Source: Herbaspirillum sp. 3R11 (GTDB lineage: Bacteria > Pseudomonadota > Gammaproteobacteria > Burkholderiales > Burkholderiaceae_D). Taken from it: 64,000 bases of DNA. Each line of letters begins with the position of its first letter. Position 1 is the first letter of the stretch. Where the stretch lies: contig NZ_SPNJ01000002.1 of NCBI RefSeq assembly GCF_004563925.1, positions 186,001-250,000 on the forward strand, in the 5' to 3' direction. The notes under the pieces were generated by a model. It was not told where the DNA came from. It was given only the letters and a program-made list of their open reading frames with translations, and made no database searches. Positions 28,332 to 38,052 of the stretch are shown in pieces. Position numbers and translations under genes: made by a program.

Positions 28332-29342
28332 TCATACGCGAAAGCCATTCGGATTGGCTACTTGCCAGCGCCAGCTGTCAGCACACATGGTTTCCAGCGA
28401 ACGCGCCGCTTTCCATCCAAGTGCAGATTTTGCGAGCGTCGTGTCGGCATAGCATGATGCAATGTCGCCAGGCCGGCGTTCGGCGATCTGGAACGGCAGT
28501 GTTTTTCCACACGCCTGTTCGAATGCCTTGACGACGTCCAACACGCTGTAGCCGATTCCTGTACCGAGATTGACGGCAAAGCATTGCGGCTTTTCAAGGT
28601 ACTCAAGAGCGTTGAGATGGCCGACGGCCAGATCGACGACATGGATGAAGTCGCGCACGCCGGTACCGTCCGGGGTGTCATAGTCGCCGCCCCAGATGTT
28701 CAGTTTGTCGAGTTTCCCGATGGCGACCTGAGCGACGAACGGCATCAGGTTATTCGGAATGCCTTGTGGGTCTTCGCCGATCAGGCCGCTTTCGTGCGCG
28801 CCGACTGGATTGAAATAGCGCAGCAGGGCGATACGCCAATCGGGATGCGCGATATGAAAATCTCGCAGCATGTCCTCGATCATGATCTTGCTGCGACCAT
28901 AGGGATTGCTGGCTGAAAGCGGGTGCGATTCGGTCAGCGGAAGAAATTGCGGGGCGCCGTAGACCGTCGCCGAGGAGCTGAAGACCAGGGTTTTGACGTT
29001 TGCCGCTTGCATCGCTTCAAGGAGGCGGACGGTGCCGACGACGTTGTTGTCGTAATACTCCAGGGGTTTGGCAACGGATTCGCCGACTGCTTTCAGGCCT
29101 GCAAAATGAATGACTGCATCGCATTCATGGCCGCGCAACGCCTTTTCCAAGGCTGCGCGGTCGCGAATGTCGCCCTCCGCCAGCGTCAGCGTTTTACCGG
29201 TAATTTTTTCAACGCGCCGTACCGATTCGGGAAAGCTGTTGCAGAAATTGTCGAAGACGACGACCTGATGCCCGGCGTTGAGCAATTCCACGCAGGTGTG
29301 GGAGCCGATATAACCTGCGCCGCCTGTAACAAGAATATTCAT
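28332..29342 (-). CDS. galE: UDP-glucose 4-epimerase
   Basis: A 336-residue NAD-dependent epimerase interconverting UDP-glucose and UDP-galactose (some homologues also use the GlcNAc forms). Signatures are TGGAGYIGSHTCVELL, VIHFAGLKAVGES, SSSATVYG and the YGRSKIMIED Tyr-Lys pair. The length matches group 1 GalE. It sits between rfbG and rfbB in the minus-strand sugar operon, so it probably supplies galactose units, though a role in a later reduction or epimerisation of a deoxysugar cannot be excluded. Confidence 0.95.
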   Translation of the reverse strand: MNILVTGGAGYIGSHTCVELLNAGHQVVVFDNFCNSFPESVRRVEKITGKTLTLAEGDIRDRAALEKALRGHECDAVIHFAGLKAVGESVAKPLEYYDNNVVGTVRLLEAMQAANVKTLVFSSSATVYGAPQFLPLTESHPLSASNPYGRSKIMIEDMLRDFHIAHPDWRIALLRYFNPVGAHESGLIGEDPQGIPNNLMPFVAQVAIGKLDKLNIWGGDYDTPDGTGVRDFIHVVDLAVGHLNALEYLEKPQCFAVNLGTGIGYSVLDVVKAFEQACGKTLPFQIAERRPGDIASCYADTTLAKSALGWKAARSLETMCADSWRWQVANPNGFRV

Positions 29343-29374
29343 CTTGACTTCACTTTTGAAGAACCAACAGAGAA

Positions 29375-30454
29375 TTATGTCAGATTCTGGTAGAACTCAA
29401 TCTGGCTTTCGCTCAGTGCACGCAAGTCTTCGTTGTTGATATAGCCGCCGTACCACTGCGCGGTCAGTTCCAGCGCGGTGTACAGCTCCATCTTGGGAAT
29501 CCAGTCCAGCCGCTGGCGCGCCTTGGAAATGTCGAGGCGAAGGAAAGCGGCTTCGTGCGGTGCGCCGGCCTGGCTTTCGAGGCGCACTTCGACCGGCGGC
29601 ACTTCGTTCTTTTGCAGCGAATGGTTGAAGGTCGCGCACAGCTGGCTGACCGTTTGCAGATCGGTGTCGGCCGGGCCGAAGTTCCAGCCTTCGGCGAACT
29701 GCTGGCCCGATTCATACAACTTTTGCGCCACTTGCAGGTAGCCCGACAACGGCTCCAGCACGAATTGCCACGGACGGATCGCATGCGGGTTGCGGATGCT
29801 GACAGCTTCTTCCTTTTCCAGCGCGCGGATGAAATCCGGAATCAGGCGGTCGTTGGCGAAGTCGCCGCCGCCGATGACGTTGCCGGCGCGCACGGTGGCG
29901 ATCGCGGCCTGGGTGTCGCCGCCCTGCTGGAAGTACGAACGGCGGTACGCCGAGGTCACCAGTTCTGCCGCGCCTTTGCTGCTGCTGTACGGATCGTGGC
30001 CGCCCATCGGGTCGTCTTCGCGGTAGCCCCACAGCCATTCGCGGTTTTCATAGCATTTGTCGCTGGTCACCACGATCACCGAGCGTACGCTCGGCGAATG
30101 GCGCACGGCTTCCAGCACGTGGGCGGTGCCCATGACGTTGATGGCGAAGGTGTCGATCGGCGTGTTGTAGGAGTCGCGCACCAGCGGTTGCGCCGCCAGG
30201 TGGAACACCACGTCCGGCTGCACCGCTGCCATGGTGTCGCTCAGGTGTTTGAGGTCGCGCACGTCGCCGGTGGTGGTCTGGACGCAATTCTGGAGACGCG
30301 CCAGATGGAACAGGCTCGGATTGGTCGGCGCCGGCAACGAATAGCCGTAGACCTTGGCACCCCAACGGTGCAACCACAAGGTCAGCCAGCTACCTTTGAA
30401 GCCGGTATGGCCGGTGATGAATACGCGCTTGTCGCGCCAGAATTGTGCTGCCAT
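29375..30454 (-). CDS. rfbG: CDP-glucose 4,6-dehydratase
   Basis: A 359-residue extended SDR that turns CDP-glucose into CDP-4-keto-6-deoxyglucose. RfbG features are FITGHTGFKGSWLTLWLHRW at the N-terminus, FHLAAQPLVRDSYN, SDKCYENREW, and HDPYSSSKGAAELVTSAYR with the catalytic Tyr-Lys. The ATG at 30454 has GAGGA 6 bases upstream; the frame opens one codon earlier with TTG. It heads the minus-strand operon rfbG-galE-rfbBACD, while its partner rfbF heads a plus-strand operon. No rfbH dehydrase is present. Confidence 0.95.
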   Translation of the reverse strand: MAAQFWRDKRVFITGHTGFKGSWLTLWLHRWGAKVYGYSLPAPTNPSLFHLARLQNCVQTTTGDVRDLKHLSDTMAAVQPDVVFHLAAQPLVRDSYNTPIDTFAINVMGTAHVLEAVRHSPSVRSVIVVTSDKCYENREWLWGYREDDPMGGHDPYSSSKGAAELVTSAYRRSYFQQGGDTQAAIATVRAGNVIGGGDFANDRLIPDFIRALEKEEAVSIRNPHAIRPWQFVLEPLSGYLQVAQKLYESGQQFAEGWNFGPADTDLQTVSQLCATFNHSLQKNEVPPVEVRLESQAGAPHEAAFLRLDISKARQRLDWIPKMELYTALELTAQWYGGYINNEDLRALSESQIEFYQNLT

Positions 30455-30803
30455 CAAACTTCCTCATGCACGAAATAAGCAGTGTCGGCATGGGCAGAGG
30501 TGCGGATGGTGGTTCCATCACGGTGGCGGAAGGGTTGATCACCAACTTCCTTTCTGAGGCCCCCTGCGGCTGTCGCGACTTTCTTGATTTGATTGATATT
30601 GTGATTCTTCTGGGTATTGCCAAGGAGTACTGGAAATTACGCAGATGACGGTCAAATTAAATCATGGGGGGCAACTGCTTCAAGCGATGATCAGGAGGGT
30701 ATTTGGCATCCAATCCGTGCAAATATGCGGTTTGTAAATAATTTTTTACACATAACGGCGCGCAAAGTGCGCCGTTATGCTTAACCGATATTTACTTTGC
30801 AAG
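30455..30803. other. Intergenic region with an 11-bp inverted repeat
   Basis: About 350 bp with no supportable gene. It holds the promoter side of the rfbG operon and the 3' side of ttcA. CATAACGGCGC (30751-30761) and GCGCCGTTATG (30769-30779) form a perfect 11-bp stem with a 7-base loop, 25 bp beyond the ttcA stop. It lacks a following U-run on the minus strand, so termination is possible but not certain. Confidence 0.45.
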
Positions 30804-31775
<972 letters not shown>

Positions 31776-31798
31776 CTTGGGTCCTGCAAATAGAGGGT

Positions 31799-32194
31799 TC
31801 AGAGTGCTTCTTTGACGCGGAAGACTTCCACGCCGACGGAGTCGCAATCGGGATAGACGTCAGGCTTCTCGGTGGAGACGCGGACGGCGCGCACCTTGGG
31901 ATGCGCCAGCATGGCCTTGACGACGTCGTCGCACAAGGTTTCCTGCAAATGGATGTGACCCTGCGCCATGCGCTTGGCGATGGTGCTGCGGATGAAGTCA
32001 TAGTCGACCACTTCCTGCAACTGGTCGTGTTCCGGGGTCGACATGGCCAGCGGGATGAACAGGTCGACGTTGATCAGGATGCGCTGCTCGCCCTTCTTCT
32101 CGAATTCGTGCACGCCGATGTTGATCAGCACTTCATAGTTGCGCAGGAACAGGCGGCGGCAATCGTTCAGTTCGGGATGGGAAAGAGAAAACAT
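31799..32194 (-). CDS. folB: Dihydroneopterin aldolase
   Basis: A 131-residue folate-pathway enzyme cleaving dihydroneopterin to 6-hydroxymethyl-dihydropterin. The motifs [20 protein letters not shown] and [11 protein letters not shown], together with the length near 120 residues, fit FolB. It lies between a pteridine-reductase-like SDR and ttcA on the same strand. This supports a pterin/folate role for the SDR neighbour. Confidence 0.92.
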   Translation of the reverse strand: MFSLSHPELNDCRRLFLRNYEVLINIGVHEFEKKGEQRILINVDLFIPLAMSTPEHDQLQEVVDYDFIRSTIAKRMAQGHIHLQETLCDDVVKAMLAHPKVRAVRVSTEKPDVYPDCDSVGVEVFRVKEAL

Positions 32195-32233
32195 GGAATC
32201 CAGACAAGAGATAAATGTATAAAAACGAAACGC

Positions 32234-33007
32234 CTATTTGGCGAGGAACATCACGTCGCGTTGCAGCGGCACCAGGTGTTGGCCGCCGTCGACCAGGATC
32301 GTCGTGCCGGTGATCGCCTGCGCGGTGGCGACAAAGCAGACCGCTGCGGCGACGTCGTCCGGTGTGCTGCTCTTGCCCAGCGGCGTCACGCGATGGGCCT
32401 TCTGGAACCCGGCTTCGCTCTGGTCGCCCGAGACCATGGTGATGCCGGGCGCCACGCCGACTACCCGCACGCGCGGCGCCAGCGCCTGCGCCAGCAAGGT
32501 GGTGGCGCTTTGCAGCGCGGCCTTGGACAGCGTGTAAGACAGGAAATCGGGATTGGGATTGTACAGCTTCTGATCGAGCAGGTTGATCACCACGGCCTGG
32601 CGGCCTGCCGGCGTGGCGTCGTACAGGGCTTGCGCCAGCAGCACCGGAGCGCCGACGTTGGCGCGCATGTGGGCGTCCAGTGAATCCATCGAAAAGCTCT
32701 CGGCGCGGTCTTCGCGGAACAGTGAAGCGTTGTTCACCACGCACGCCACCGGCCCGAGCCGGCCGGCCTGGCGCACCAGTGTGCGCACGCCGGCCTCGTC
32801 GGCCAGTTCGCATTGGAGGGCGATGGCGCGACGGCCGAGTGCGGCGATCTCGGCGACCAGCGCCTGCGCCTCGGCCGCCGATTTGCCGTAATGCACGGCA
32901 ATGTCCCAGCCGTCGCGCGCCAGTGCGAGCGCGATCGTGCGGCCGATGCGTTTGGCGGCGCCGGTGACGAGGGCAACTTGTTGTCGGGACGGAATCATGA
33001 TGTTCAT
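32234..33007 (-). CDS. SDR oxidoreductase, FolM/pteridine reductase-like
   Basis: A 257-residue NADP-dependent short-chain dehydrogenase. The nucleotide loop VTGAAKRIGRTIALALA carries the Arg-Ile-Gly form typical of PTR1/FolM proteins, VNNASLFRED replaces the usual NNAG, and the catalytic site is LSYTLSKAALQ. FolM reduces dihydromonapterin and has weak dihydrofolate reductase activity. Context with folB, 39 bp downstream, supports this reading, but without tests the family remains an inference. Start ATG at 33007; a second ATG at 32998 is possible. Confidence 0.8.
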   Translation of the reverse strand: MNIMIPSRQQVALVTGAAKRIGRTIALALARDGWDIAVHYGKSAAEAQALVAEIAALGRRAIALQCELADEAGVRTLVRQAGRLGPVACVVNNASLFREDRAESFSMDSLDAHMRANVGAPVLLAQALYDATPAGRQAVVINLLDQKLYNPNPDFLSYTLSKAALQSATTLLAQALAPRVRVVGVAPGITMVSGDQSEAGFQKAHRVTPLGKSSTPDDVAAAVCFVATAQAITGTTILVDGGQHLVPLQRDVMFLAK

Positions 33008-33097
33008 TTCGTGGTGGATGCCGGAGGGCCGAGCGCTGAATGACGACGGGTGCCAATTGCGAAGGCAGGGGCGGATTCAAATACAATACGCCCCATC

Positions 33098-34243
33098 ATG
33101 CAACTGCAACTACCCGAACCCTCCGCCGACGCGCTTGCCGCTTCCCGTTCTCTCCAGCTCCTGATCGCCGACGATATCCGGCGCAATGGCGGCTGGATTT
33201 CGTTTGCACGCTATATGGAGCTGGTGCTGTATGCGCCCGCGCTGGGCTATTACAGCGGCGGCGCGGCCAAATTGGGCAAAGACGGTGATTTTACAACCGC
33301 ACCGGAAATTTCGCCGCTTTTCGGCGCTACTTTGGCGCATTTGGCGACAGAATTGTTCCCACAGACCGGCGCGGCCATCATGGAGTTCGGTGCCGGCACC
33401 GGCAAACTGGCGTTCGACATCCTGAACGAGCTGCGCGCCGCCGGCAAGTTGCCTGATCACTACTACATCATTGAAATTTCGGCGCAGCTGCGCGCGCGGC
33501 AACAGGAAAAGCTGCGCGACTTCCCGCAAGTGCAGTGGCTGGACAGCCTGCCGCCGACGTTTTCCGGCGTGGTGATCGGCAATGAAGTACTCGACGCCAT
33601 GCCGGTGCAACTGCTGGTGCGCGGTGAACGGGGCTGGCTCGAACGCGGCGTGGGGCTCGATGACGCAGGCGCCTTCACGTTCGCCGACCGCGTCGGCGAT
33701 GCCGCCCTCGCGGCGCAGATTCCAGACGGCGATGCGCTGCCGGTCGGTTACCTGACTGAAGTCCATCCCATCGGCGCCGCCTTCATGCAATCGCTGGCGA
33801 CAATGTTGCAGCACGGGAATGCTGCGTCGCTGCTGATCGATTACGGCTTCCCGGCGGCGGAATACTATTTCCCCGGACGCGCGCAGGGCACGCTGATGTG
33901 CCACTACCGCCACCATGCGCACGCCGATCCGTTTTACCTGCCGGGTTTGCAGGATGTCACCGCCCACGTCGACTTCACGGCAATGGCACGGGCGGCGATC
34001 GAAGGCGGCCTTGACGTGCTGGGCTACGCCAGCCAGGCGGGATTCCTGCTCAGCGCCGGCATTGGCGAACTGCTGCTGCGCACGTCGCCGGAACAAAGCG
34101 CACAATACCTGCCGCAATCCAACGCCGTGCAAAAGCTGATTTCGCCCGCTGAAATGGGCGAGTTGTTCAAGGTGCTCGCCGTGGGCAAGAACGTCGACTG
34201 GCCCGAGCGCCTGTTGACGCATGACCGCACTCACCGTTTATAA
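33098..34243 (+). CDS. SAM-dependent methyltransferase, NDUFAF7/MidA family
   Basis: A 381-residue class I methyltransferase of the family that in mitochondria methylates an arginine of a complex I subunit. Visible are the conserved start RRNGGWISFARYMELVLYAP, GYYSGGAAKLGKDGDFTTAP, SAM motif I IMEFGAGTGKLAFDIL, and GNEVLDAMPVQLLV. The ATG at 33098 matches the conserved N-terminus. It is divergent from the FolM-like gene by 90 bp. Its bacterial substrate is not established. Confidence 0.9.
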   Translation: MQLQLPEPSADALAASRSLQLLIADDIRRNGGWISFARYMELVLYAPALGYYSGGAAKLGKDGDFTTAPEISPLFGATLAHLATELFPQTGAAIMEFGAGTGKLAFDILNELRAAGKLPDHYYIIEISAQLRARQQEKLRDFPQVQWLDSLPPTFSGVVIGNEVLDAMPVQLLVRGERGWLERGVGLDDAGAFTFADRVGDAALAAQIPDGDALPVGYLTEVHPIGAAFMQSLATMLQHGNAASLLIDYGFPAAEYYFPGRAQGTLMCHYRHHAHADPFYLPGLQDVTAHVDFTAMARAAIEGGLDVLGYASQAGFLLSAGIGELLLRTSPEQSAQYLPQSNAVQKLISPAEMGELFKVLAVGKNVDWPERLLTHDRTHRL

Positions 34244-34256
34244 CTACAGGATTCCC

Positions 34257-34451
34257 ATGATTCGTTGGGTCGTCGTCATCTTCATCGCCGTCATCGTATT
34301 CTCCAGTCTGCTGCCGTGGCTGGAAAAACTCGGCATCGGCCGCCTGCCGGGCGACTTGCGCTTCAAATTGTTCGGTCGCGTGTTCTCGCTGCCGTTTGCA
34401 TCGACCATCCTGATTTCGGCGGTGGTGTTTCTGCTGGCGCGCTTCCTGTAG
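34257..34451 (+). CDS. DUF2905 small membrane protein
   Basis: A 64-residue protein with two hydrophobic helices (about 1-19 and 43-62) joined by GIGRLPGDLRFKLFGRVFSL, which contains the conserved LPGD-R core of DUF2905 proteins. The function is unknown. It begins 13 bp after the methyltransferase stop with a weak AGGA upstream, and ends 9 bp before the response regulator, so all may be co-transcribed. Confidence 0.85.
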   Translation: MIRWVVVIFIAVIVFSSLLPWLEKLGIGRLPGDLRFKLFGRVFSLPFASTILISAVVFLLARFL

Positions 34452-34460
34452 GAGACCGCC

Positions 34461-35117
34461 ATGCGCATCCTGCTGGTCGAAGATGATCTGATGGTGGGTG
34501 AAGCGGCGCGCAAGGGTTTGCGCCAGGACGGTTTCGCCGTCGACTGGGTGCAGGACGGCGTCGCAGCGGAACTCGCGCTGCGCCAGGAGGATTACGCGCT
34601 GGTGCTGCTCGACCTCGGGCTGCCGCAAAAGAACGGCCTGGCCGTGCTGCAGCAGTTGCGCGCGGCCGGCAACAAAGTGCCGGTGCTGATCGTCACCGCG
34701 CGCGACGCCGTTGCCGATCGCGTCGCCGGGCTGGATGCTGGCGCCGACGACTATCTGATCAAACCGTACGACCTCGAAGAACTCTCGGCTCGCATGCGCG
34801 CCTTGCTACGCCGCCAGGCGGGCCGCGCCGACAGCCTCATCCAGGTGCGCGACGTTAGCCTGAATCCGGCCACGCGCGAAGTCTTGCTGCAAGGCCAGCC
34901 GGTCGCACTGTCGGCGCGCGAATTCACGCTGTTGCAGGCCTTCCTGGATCGTCCGGGCGTGGTGCTGTCGCGCGCCCAGCTGGAAGAAAAGCTCTACGGT
35001 TGGGACGACAGCGTCGACAGCAATGCGATCGAAGTCCACATCCATTCCTTGCGCAAGAAGCTCGGCAGCGACTTCATCAAGAATGTGCGCGGGATCGGCT
35101 ACCTGGTGCCCAAATGA
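34461..35117 (+). CDS. OmpR-family response regulator (QseB/PmrA-like)
   Basis: A 218-residue two-component regulator. The receiver domain (1-115) has acidic residues in MRILLVEDD, phospho-acceptor Asp51 in VLLDLGLPQKNG, and Lys102 in YLIKPYDLEEL. The C-terminal winged helix (about 125-218) ends with VEVHIHSLRKKLG-like sequence (NAIEVHIHSLRKKLG) and IKNVRGIGYLVPK. It is coupled to the kinase gene by a 4-base ATGA overlap. A PmrA-type box upstream of the downstream protease gene is a likely binding site. Confidence 0.95.
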   Translation: MRILLVEDDLMVGEAARKGLRQDGFAVDWVQDGVAAELALRQEDYALVLLDLGLPQKNGLAVLQQLRAAGNKVPVLIVTARDAVADRVAGLDAGADDYLIKPYDLEELSARMRALLRRQAGRADSLIQVRDVSLNPATREVLLQGQPVALSAREFTLLQAFLDRPGVVLSRAQLEEKLYGWDDSVDSNAIEVHIHSLRKKLGSDFIKNVRGIGYLVPK

Positions 35118-36418
35118 ATTCCATCCGACGACAACTGTTGCTGTGGCTGGCGCTCGGTCTGAGCGCCGGTATCCTTTTGGCCGGCATCGCGCTGTATTTC
35201 CAGGCGCGCGGCGAAGCCAATGAAATCTTCGATTACCAGATGCGCCAGATCGCCGCGTCGCTGCCGCGCCAGGCCTTTGCGCCGATCACGCCGGCCCAGG
35301 ATGCGCCCGGCCTCGACGATGAAATCATGATGCAGATCTGGGACAGCACCGGCACCGTGATCTACCACTCGCACTCGCGCAGCGTGATGCCGCAGCAGGC
35401 CGAGCTCGGTTTCGCCGACGTCCCGGGACCGGGCGGCATGTGGCGCGTCTACAGTGCGCAGATCGGCAATACCGTGGCACAGGTGTCGCAGCCGCAGAGC
35501 GCACGCAAGCAGGTGGCGGCGCAGGCGGCGGTGAAGACGGTGATGCCCTTGCTGCTGCTGTTTCCCTTCCTCGGCGCGCTGATCTGGATCGCCGTCGGCC
35601 ACGCGTTGGCGCCGGTGCGGCGCGCCGCCGCCGACGTGCAGTCGCGCGACATGCATACGCTGGCGCCGGTGGCCGATCACGGCCTGCCGCAGGAAATCCG
35701 GCCATTGACGCATGCTTTCAACGACCTGCTCGAACGCCTGCGCCAGGCCATGCAGACGCAGCGCGCCTTCGTCGCCGACGCCGCGCATGAGTTGCGCACG
35801 CCGCTGACGGCCCTGCGTTTGCAGGCACAATTGGCCGAGCGCGCCGGCGACGACGAAGAGCGTCGCGCCGCGTTCAACGATCTGCGTCACGGTCTCGAGC
35901 GCGCCACGCATCTGGTGCATCAATTGCTGACGCTGGCGCGCCAGGAGCCGGGCGTGCAGGAAATGGCGCCGCTGGAGCTGGCGCCGCTGCTGCGTAGCGT
36001 GGTGCAGGACTACGCGCCGCTGGCGGAACACAAGGGTGTCGATCTCGGCATGACCACGCAGGTGGCTGGCGCCGTCAATGCCAATGCCGACGCCTTGCGC
36101 ATCCTGTTCGGCAACCTGTTGTCGAACGCGCTGCAATACAGCCCGTCCGACAGCGCCGTCGATGTCGCCATGCGGATGGAGGGCGACGAGTTGGTCGTCA
36201 CCGTGGAAGATCGCGGTCCGGGCATTCCCGAGCAGGACCTGGAGCGCGTGTTCGATCGCTTCCACCGCGCCGCCAATGTGCTGCCATCACAGCCCGGCAG
36301 CGGTCTCGGCCTGGCCATCGTGCGCCAGATCGCTGATCTGCATGGTGCGCTTGTCCGTCTGGAGAATACCGGCACGGGCTTGCGTGTCGAGGTCCGTTTC
36401 ACCAAAGCCAAGGTGTAA
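35114..36418 (+). CDS. Two-component sensor histidine kinase (QseC/PmrB-like)
   Basis: A 434-residue inner-membrane kinase. Transmembrane helices lie at about 7-29 and 143-163, with a periplasmic sensor of about 110 residues between them. HAMP follows, then the H-box FVADAAHELRTPLTALRLQA with His225, the N-box LLSNALQYSP, and the G-boxes VEDRGPGIPE and GSGLGLAIVRQI. The start ATG overlaps the regulator stop. QseC- and PmrB-type kinases sense envelope or metal signals; the ligand here is unknown. Confidence 0.94.
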   Translation: MNSIRRQLLLWLALGLSAGILLAGIALYFQARGEANEIFDYQMRQIAASLPRQAFAPITPAQDAPGLDDEIMMQIWDSTGTVIYHSHSRSVMPQQAELGFADVPGPGGMWRVYSAQIGNTVAQVSQPQSARKQVAAQAAVKTVMPLLLLFPFLGALIWIAVGHALAPVRRAAADVQSRDMHTLAPVADHGLPQEIRPLTHAFNDLLERLRQAMQTQRAFVADAAHELRTPLTALRLQAQLAERAGDDEERRAAFNDLRHGLERATHLVHQLLTLARQEPGVQEMAPLELAPLLRSVVQDYAPLAEHKGVDLGMTTQVAGAVNANADALRILFGNLLSNALQYSPSDSAVDVAMRMEGDELVVTVEDRGPGIPEQDLERVFDRFHRAANVLPSQPGSGLGLAIVRQIADLHGALVRLENTGTGLRVEVRFTKAKV

Positions 36419-36429
36419 CAGTTTGTTTC

Positions 36430-36446
36430 CTTAAGTCTGTCTTAAT
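36430..36446 (+). promoter_or_regulatory. PmrA/QseB-type operator (CTTAAG-N5-CTTAAT)
   Basis: CTTAAG at 36430-36435 and CTTAAT at 36441-36446 form a direct repeat of 11-bp period that fits the YTTAAK-N5-YTTAAK consensus of PmrA-type boxes exactly. It lies between the sensor kinase stop and the DegQ-like gene, 63 bp before its start. This suggests that the adjacent response regulator activates the protease gene. Confidence 0.65.
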
Positions 36447-36508
36447 TTTCGCGACTTACGCTGCATTCCATCGGGTGGAGAAGCCACCTCTTTCGCAAGG
36501 AGTGCACC

Positions 36509-37987
36509 ATGAATCGCCGTACCGTTTTCGTTCGCAATACGCTCGCCATCGCGCTGGCCGCCGTCGTCGGCGGCAGCTACGTGTACTTCCGCGGCGCTGA
36601 ATTGCCGGCGGCGCAGGCCGCGATCCTGCCTGCGCCGGTAGCTGTTGCTGCTGGCGCTCCCACCGCCGTATCCGGATTGGCGACGCCGACCGATTTCTCC
36701 GGCATCGTCGAGCGCGCCGGTCCGGCGGTGGTCAACATCAGCGTCACCGGCAAGGCGAAGCGCGTATCCGACGATGCTTCCGACGACGCCGATCCCAACG
36801 ATCCGTTTTCCGAATTCTTCAAGCGCTTCGGCCCGCAATTCCAGCAACAACCGCGCACGCCGCAGATCATGCGCGGCCTCGGCTCGGGCTTCATCATCAG
36901 CCCGGACGGCCTGATCCTGACCAATGCCCACGTCGTTGACGGCGCCCAGGAAGTCACGGTCAAGCTGACCGACCGCCGCGAGTTCAAGGCCAAGGTGCTG
37001 GGCGCCGACAAGCAGAGCGACATCGCCGTGATCCGCATCGCGGCCAAGGATCTGCCGACCGTGCAGATCGGCAATCCGGCGCTGATGAAGGTCGGCGAGC
37101 CGGTGCTGGCGATCGGCTCGCCCTACGGTTTCGACAACACCGCCACGGCCGGCATCGTCAGCGCCAAGTCGCGCGCCCTGCCGGACGACAATTACGTGCC
37201 GTTCATCCAGACCGACGTCGCCGTCAATCCCGGCAATTCGGGCGGCCCGCTGTTCAACTTGAAGGGCCAGGTGGTCGGCATCAACTCGCAGATCTACAGC
37301 CAGACCGGCGGCTATCAGGGCTTGTCGTTCTCGATCCCGATCGACGTTGCGATGAAGGTCGAGCAGCAACTGGTCCAGCACGGCAAGGTGACGCGCGGCC
37401 GTCTCGGCGTGTCGGTGCAGGAAGTCAACCAGGCGCTGGCGGAATCCTTCGGGCTGAAAAAGTCGGAAGGCGCACTGGTCAGTTCGGTCGAGAAGGCCAG
37501 TCCGGCCGAGAAGGCGGGCGTGCAACCGGGTGACGTGATCCTGCGCTTCAACGGCCAGGCCATCGATCACTCGGTGGACCTGCCGACGCTGGTGGCCGAC
37601 ACCGCGCCGGGCACCACGCAGAAGATCGACGTGATGCGCAACGGTGCGCTCAAGTCGCTCAACATCACGGTCGGCGAGCTGAAGCCGACCAAGGAAGCCG
37701 CAGCCAGCCGCAACGAGCCGCAGGGCCGGCTGGGACTGGCGGTGCGTCCGCTGGACAAGAACGAACAGCAACAGATCGGCGTGCATGGCGGTCTGCTGGT
37801 GGAAGACGTCAACGGTCCGGCGGCGGTGGCGGGCATCCAGAGCGGCGATGTGATCCTGTCCTTGAACGGCAATGCAGTGACCAGCGTGGAGCAACTGCGC
37901 AGTCTGGTGGGCAAGGCCGGCAAGAGCGTGGCGCTGCTGGTGGAGCGTGGCGACGACAAGATCTTCGTGCCGGTGTATCTGAACTAA
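36509..37987 (+). CDS. Periplasmic serine endoprotease, DegQ/DegP (HtrA) family
   Basis: A 492-residue envelope quality-control protease. A membrane-spanning signal sequence covers about residues 8-30. The trypsin-like domain has the triad His141 (LTNAHVVDGA), Asp171 (KQSDIAVIRI) and Ser244 (NPGNSGGPLF). Two PDZ domains follow (about 285-375 and 395-490, with GRLGVSVQEVNQ and GRLGLAVRPLD). An ATG at 36509 follows AAGGAG. It lies right after the two-component system and behind a PmrA-type box, and ends before a strong terminator. Confidence 0.96.
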   Translation: MNRRTVFVRNTLAIALAAVVGGSYVYFRGAELPAAQAAILPAPVAVAAGAPTAVSGLATPTDFSGIVERAGPAVVNISVTGKAKRVSDDASDDADPNDPFSEFFKRFGPQFQQQPRTPQIMRGLGSGFIISPDGLILTNAHVVDGAQEVTVKLTDRREFKAKVLGADKQSDIAVIRIAAKDLPTVQIGNPALMKVGEPVLAIGSPYGFDNTATAGIVSAKSRALPDDNYVPFIQTDVAVNPGNSGGPLFNLKGQVVGINSQIYSQTGGYQGLSFSIPIDVAMKVEQQLVQHGKVTRGRLGVSVQEVNQALAESFGLKKSEGALVSSVEKASPAEKAGVQPGDVILRFNGQAIDHSVDLPTLVADTAPGTTQKIDVMRNGALKSLNITVGELKPTKEAAASRNEPQGRLGLAVRPLDKNEQQQIGVHGGLLVEDVNGPAAVAGIQSGDVILSLNGNAVTSVEQLRSLVGKAGKSVALLVERGDDKIFVPVYLN

Positions 37988-38005
37988 ATCGGTTGGCGCA
38001 ATAAA

Positions 38006-38038
38006 AAAAGGCCGGGTCACAATAGCGTCCGGCCTTTT
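38006..38038. terminator. Bidirectional rho-independent terminator
   Basis: AAAAGGCCGG (38006-38015) pairs with CCGGCCTTTT (38029-38038), a perfect 10-bp stem with a 13-base loop and A/T runs on both sides. It serves the protease gene and the convergent KefC-like gene. Confidence 0.85.
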
Positions 38039-38052
38039 CTACATTTGCGACC

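Noticed and set aside
30445-30648. Small plus-strand frame upstream of the rfbG operon
   Set aside because: No Shine-Dalgarno site, no recognisable protein, and it overlaps the rfbG start region.
36431-38020. 529-codon minus-strand open frame opposite the DegQ-like protease gene
   Set aside because: High-GC antisense shadow: composition is biased to Arg, His, Asp and Gln, no start signal, no family motifs, while the plus strand encodes a full protease.
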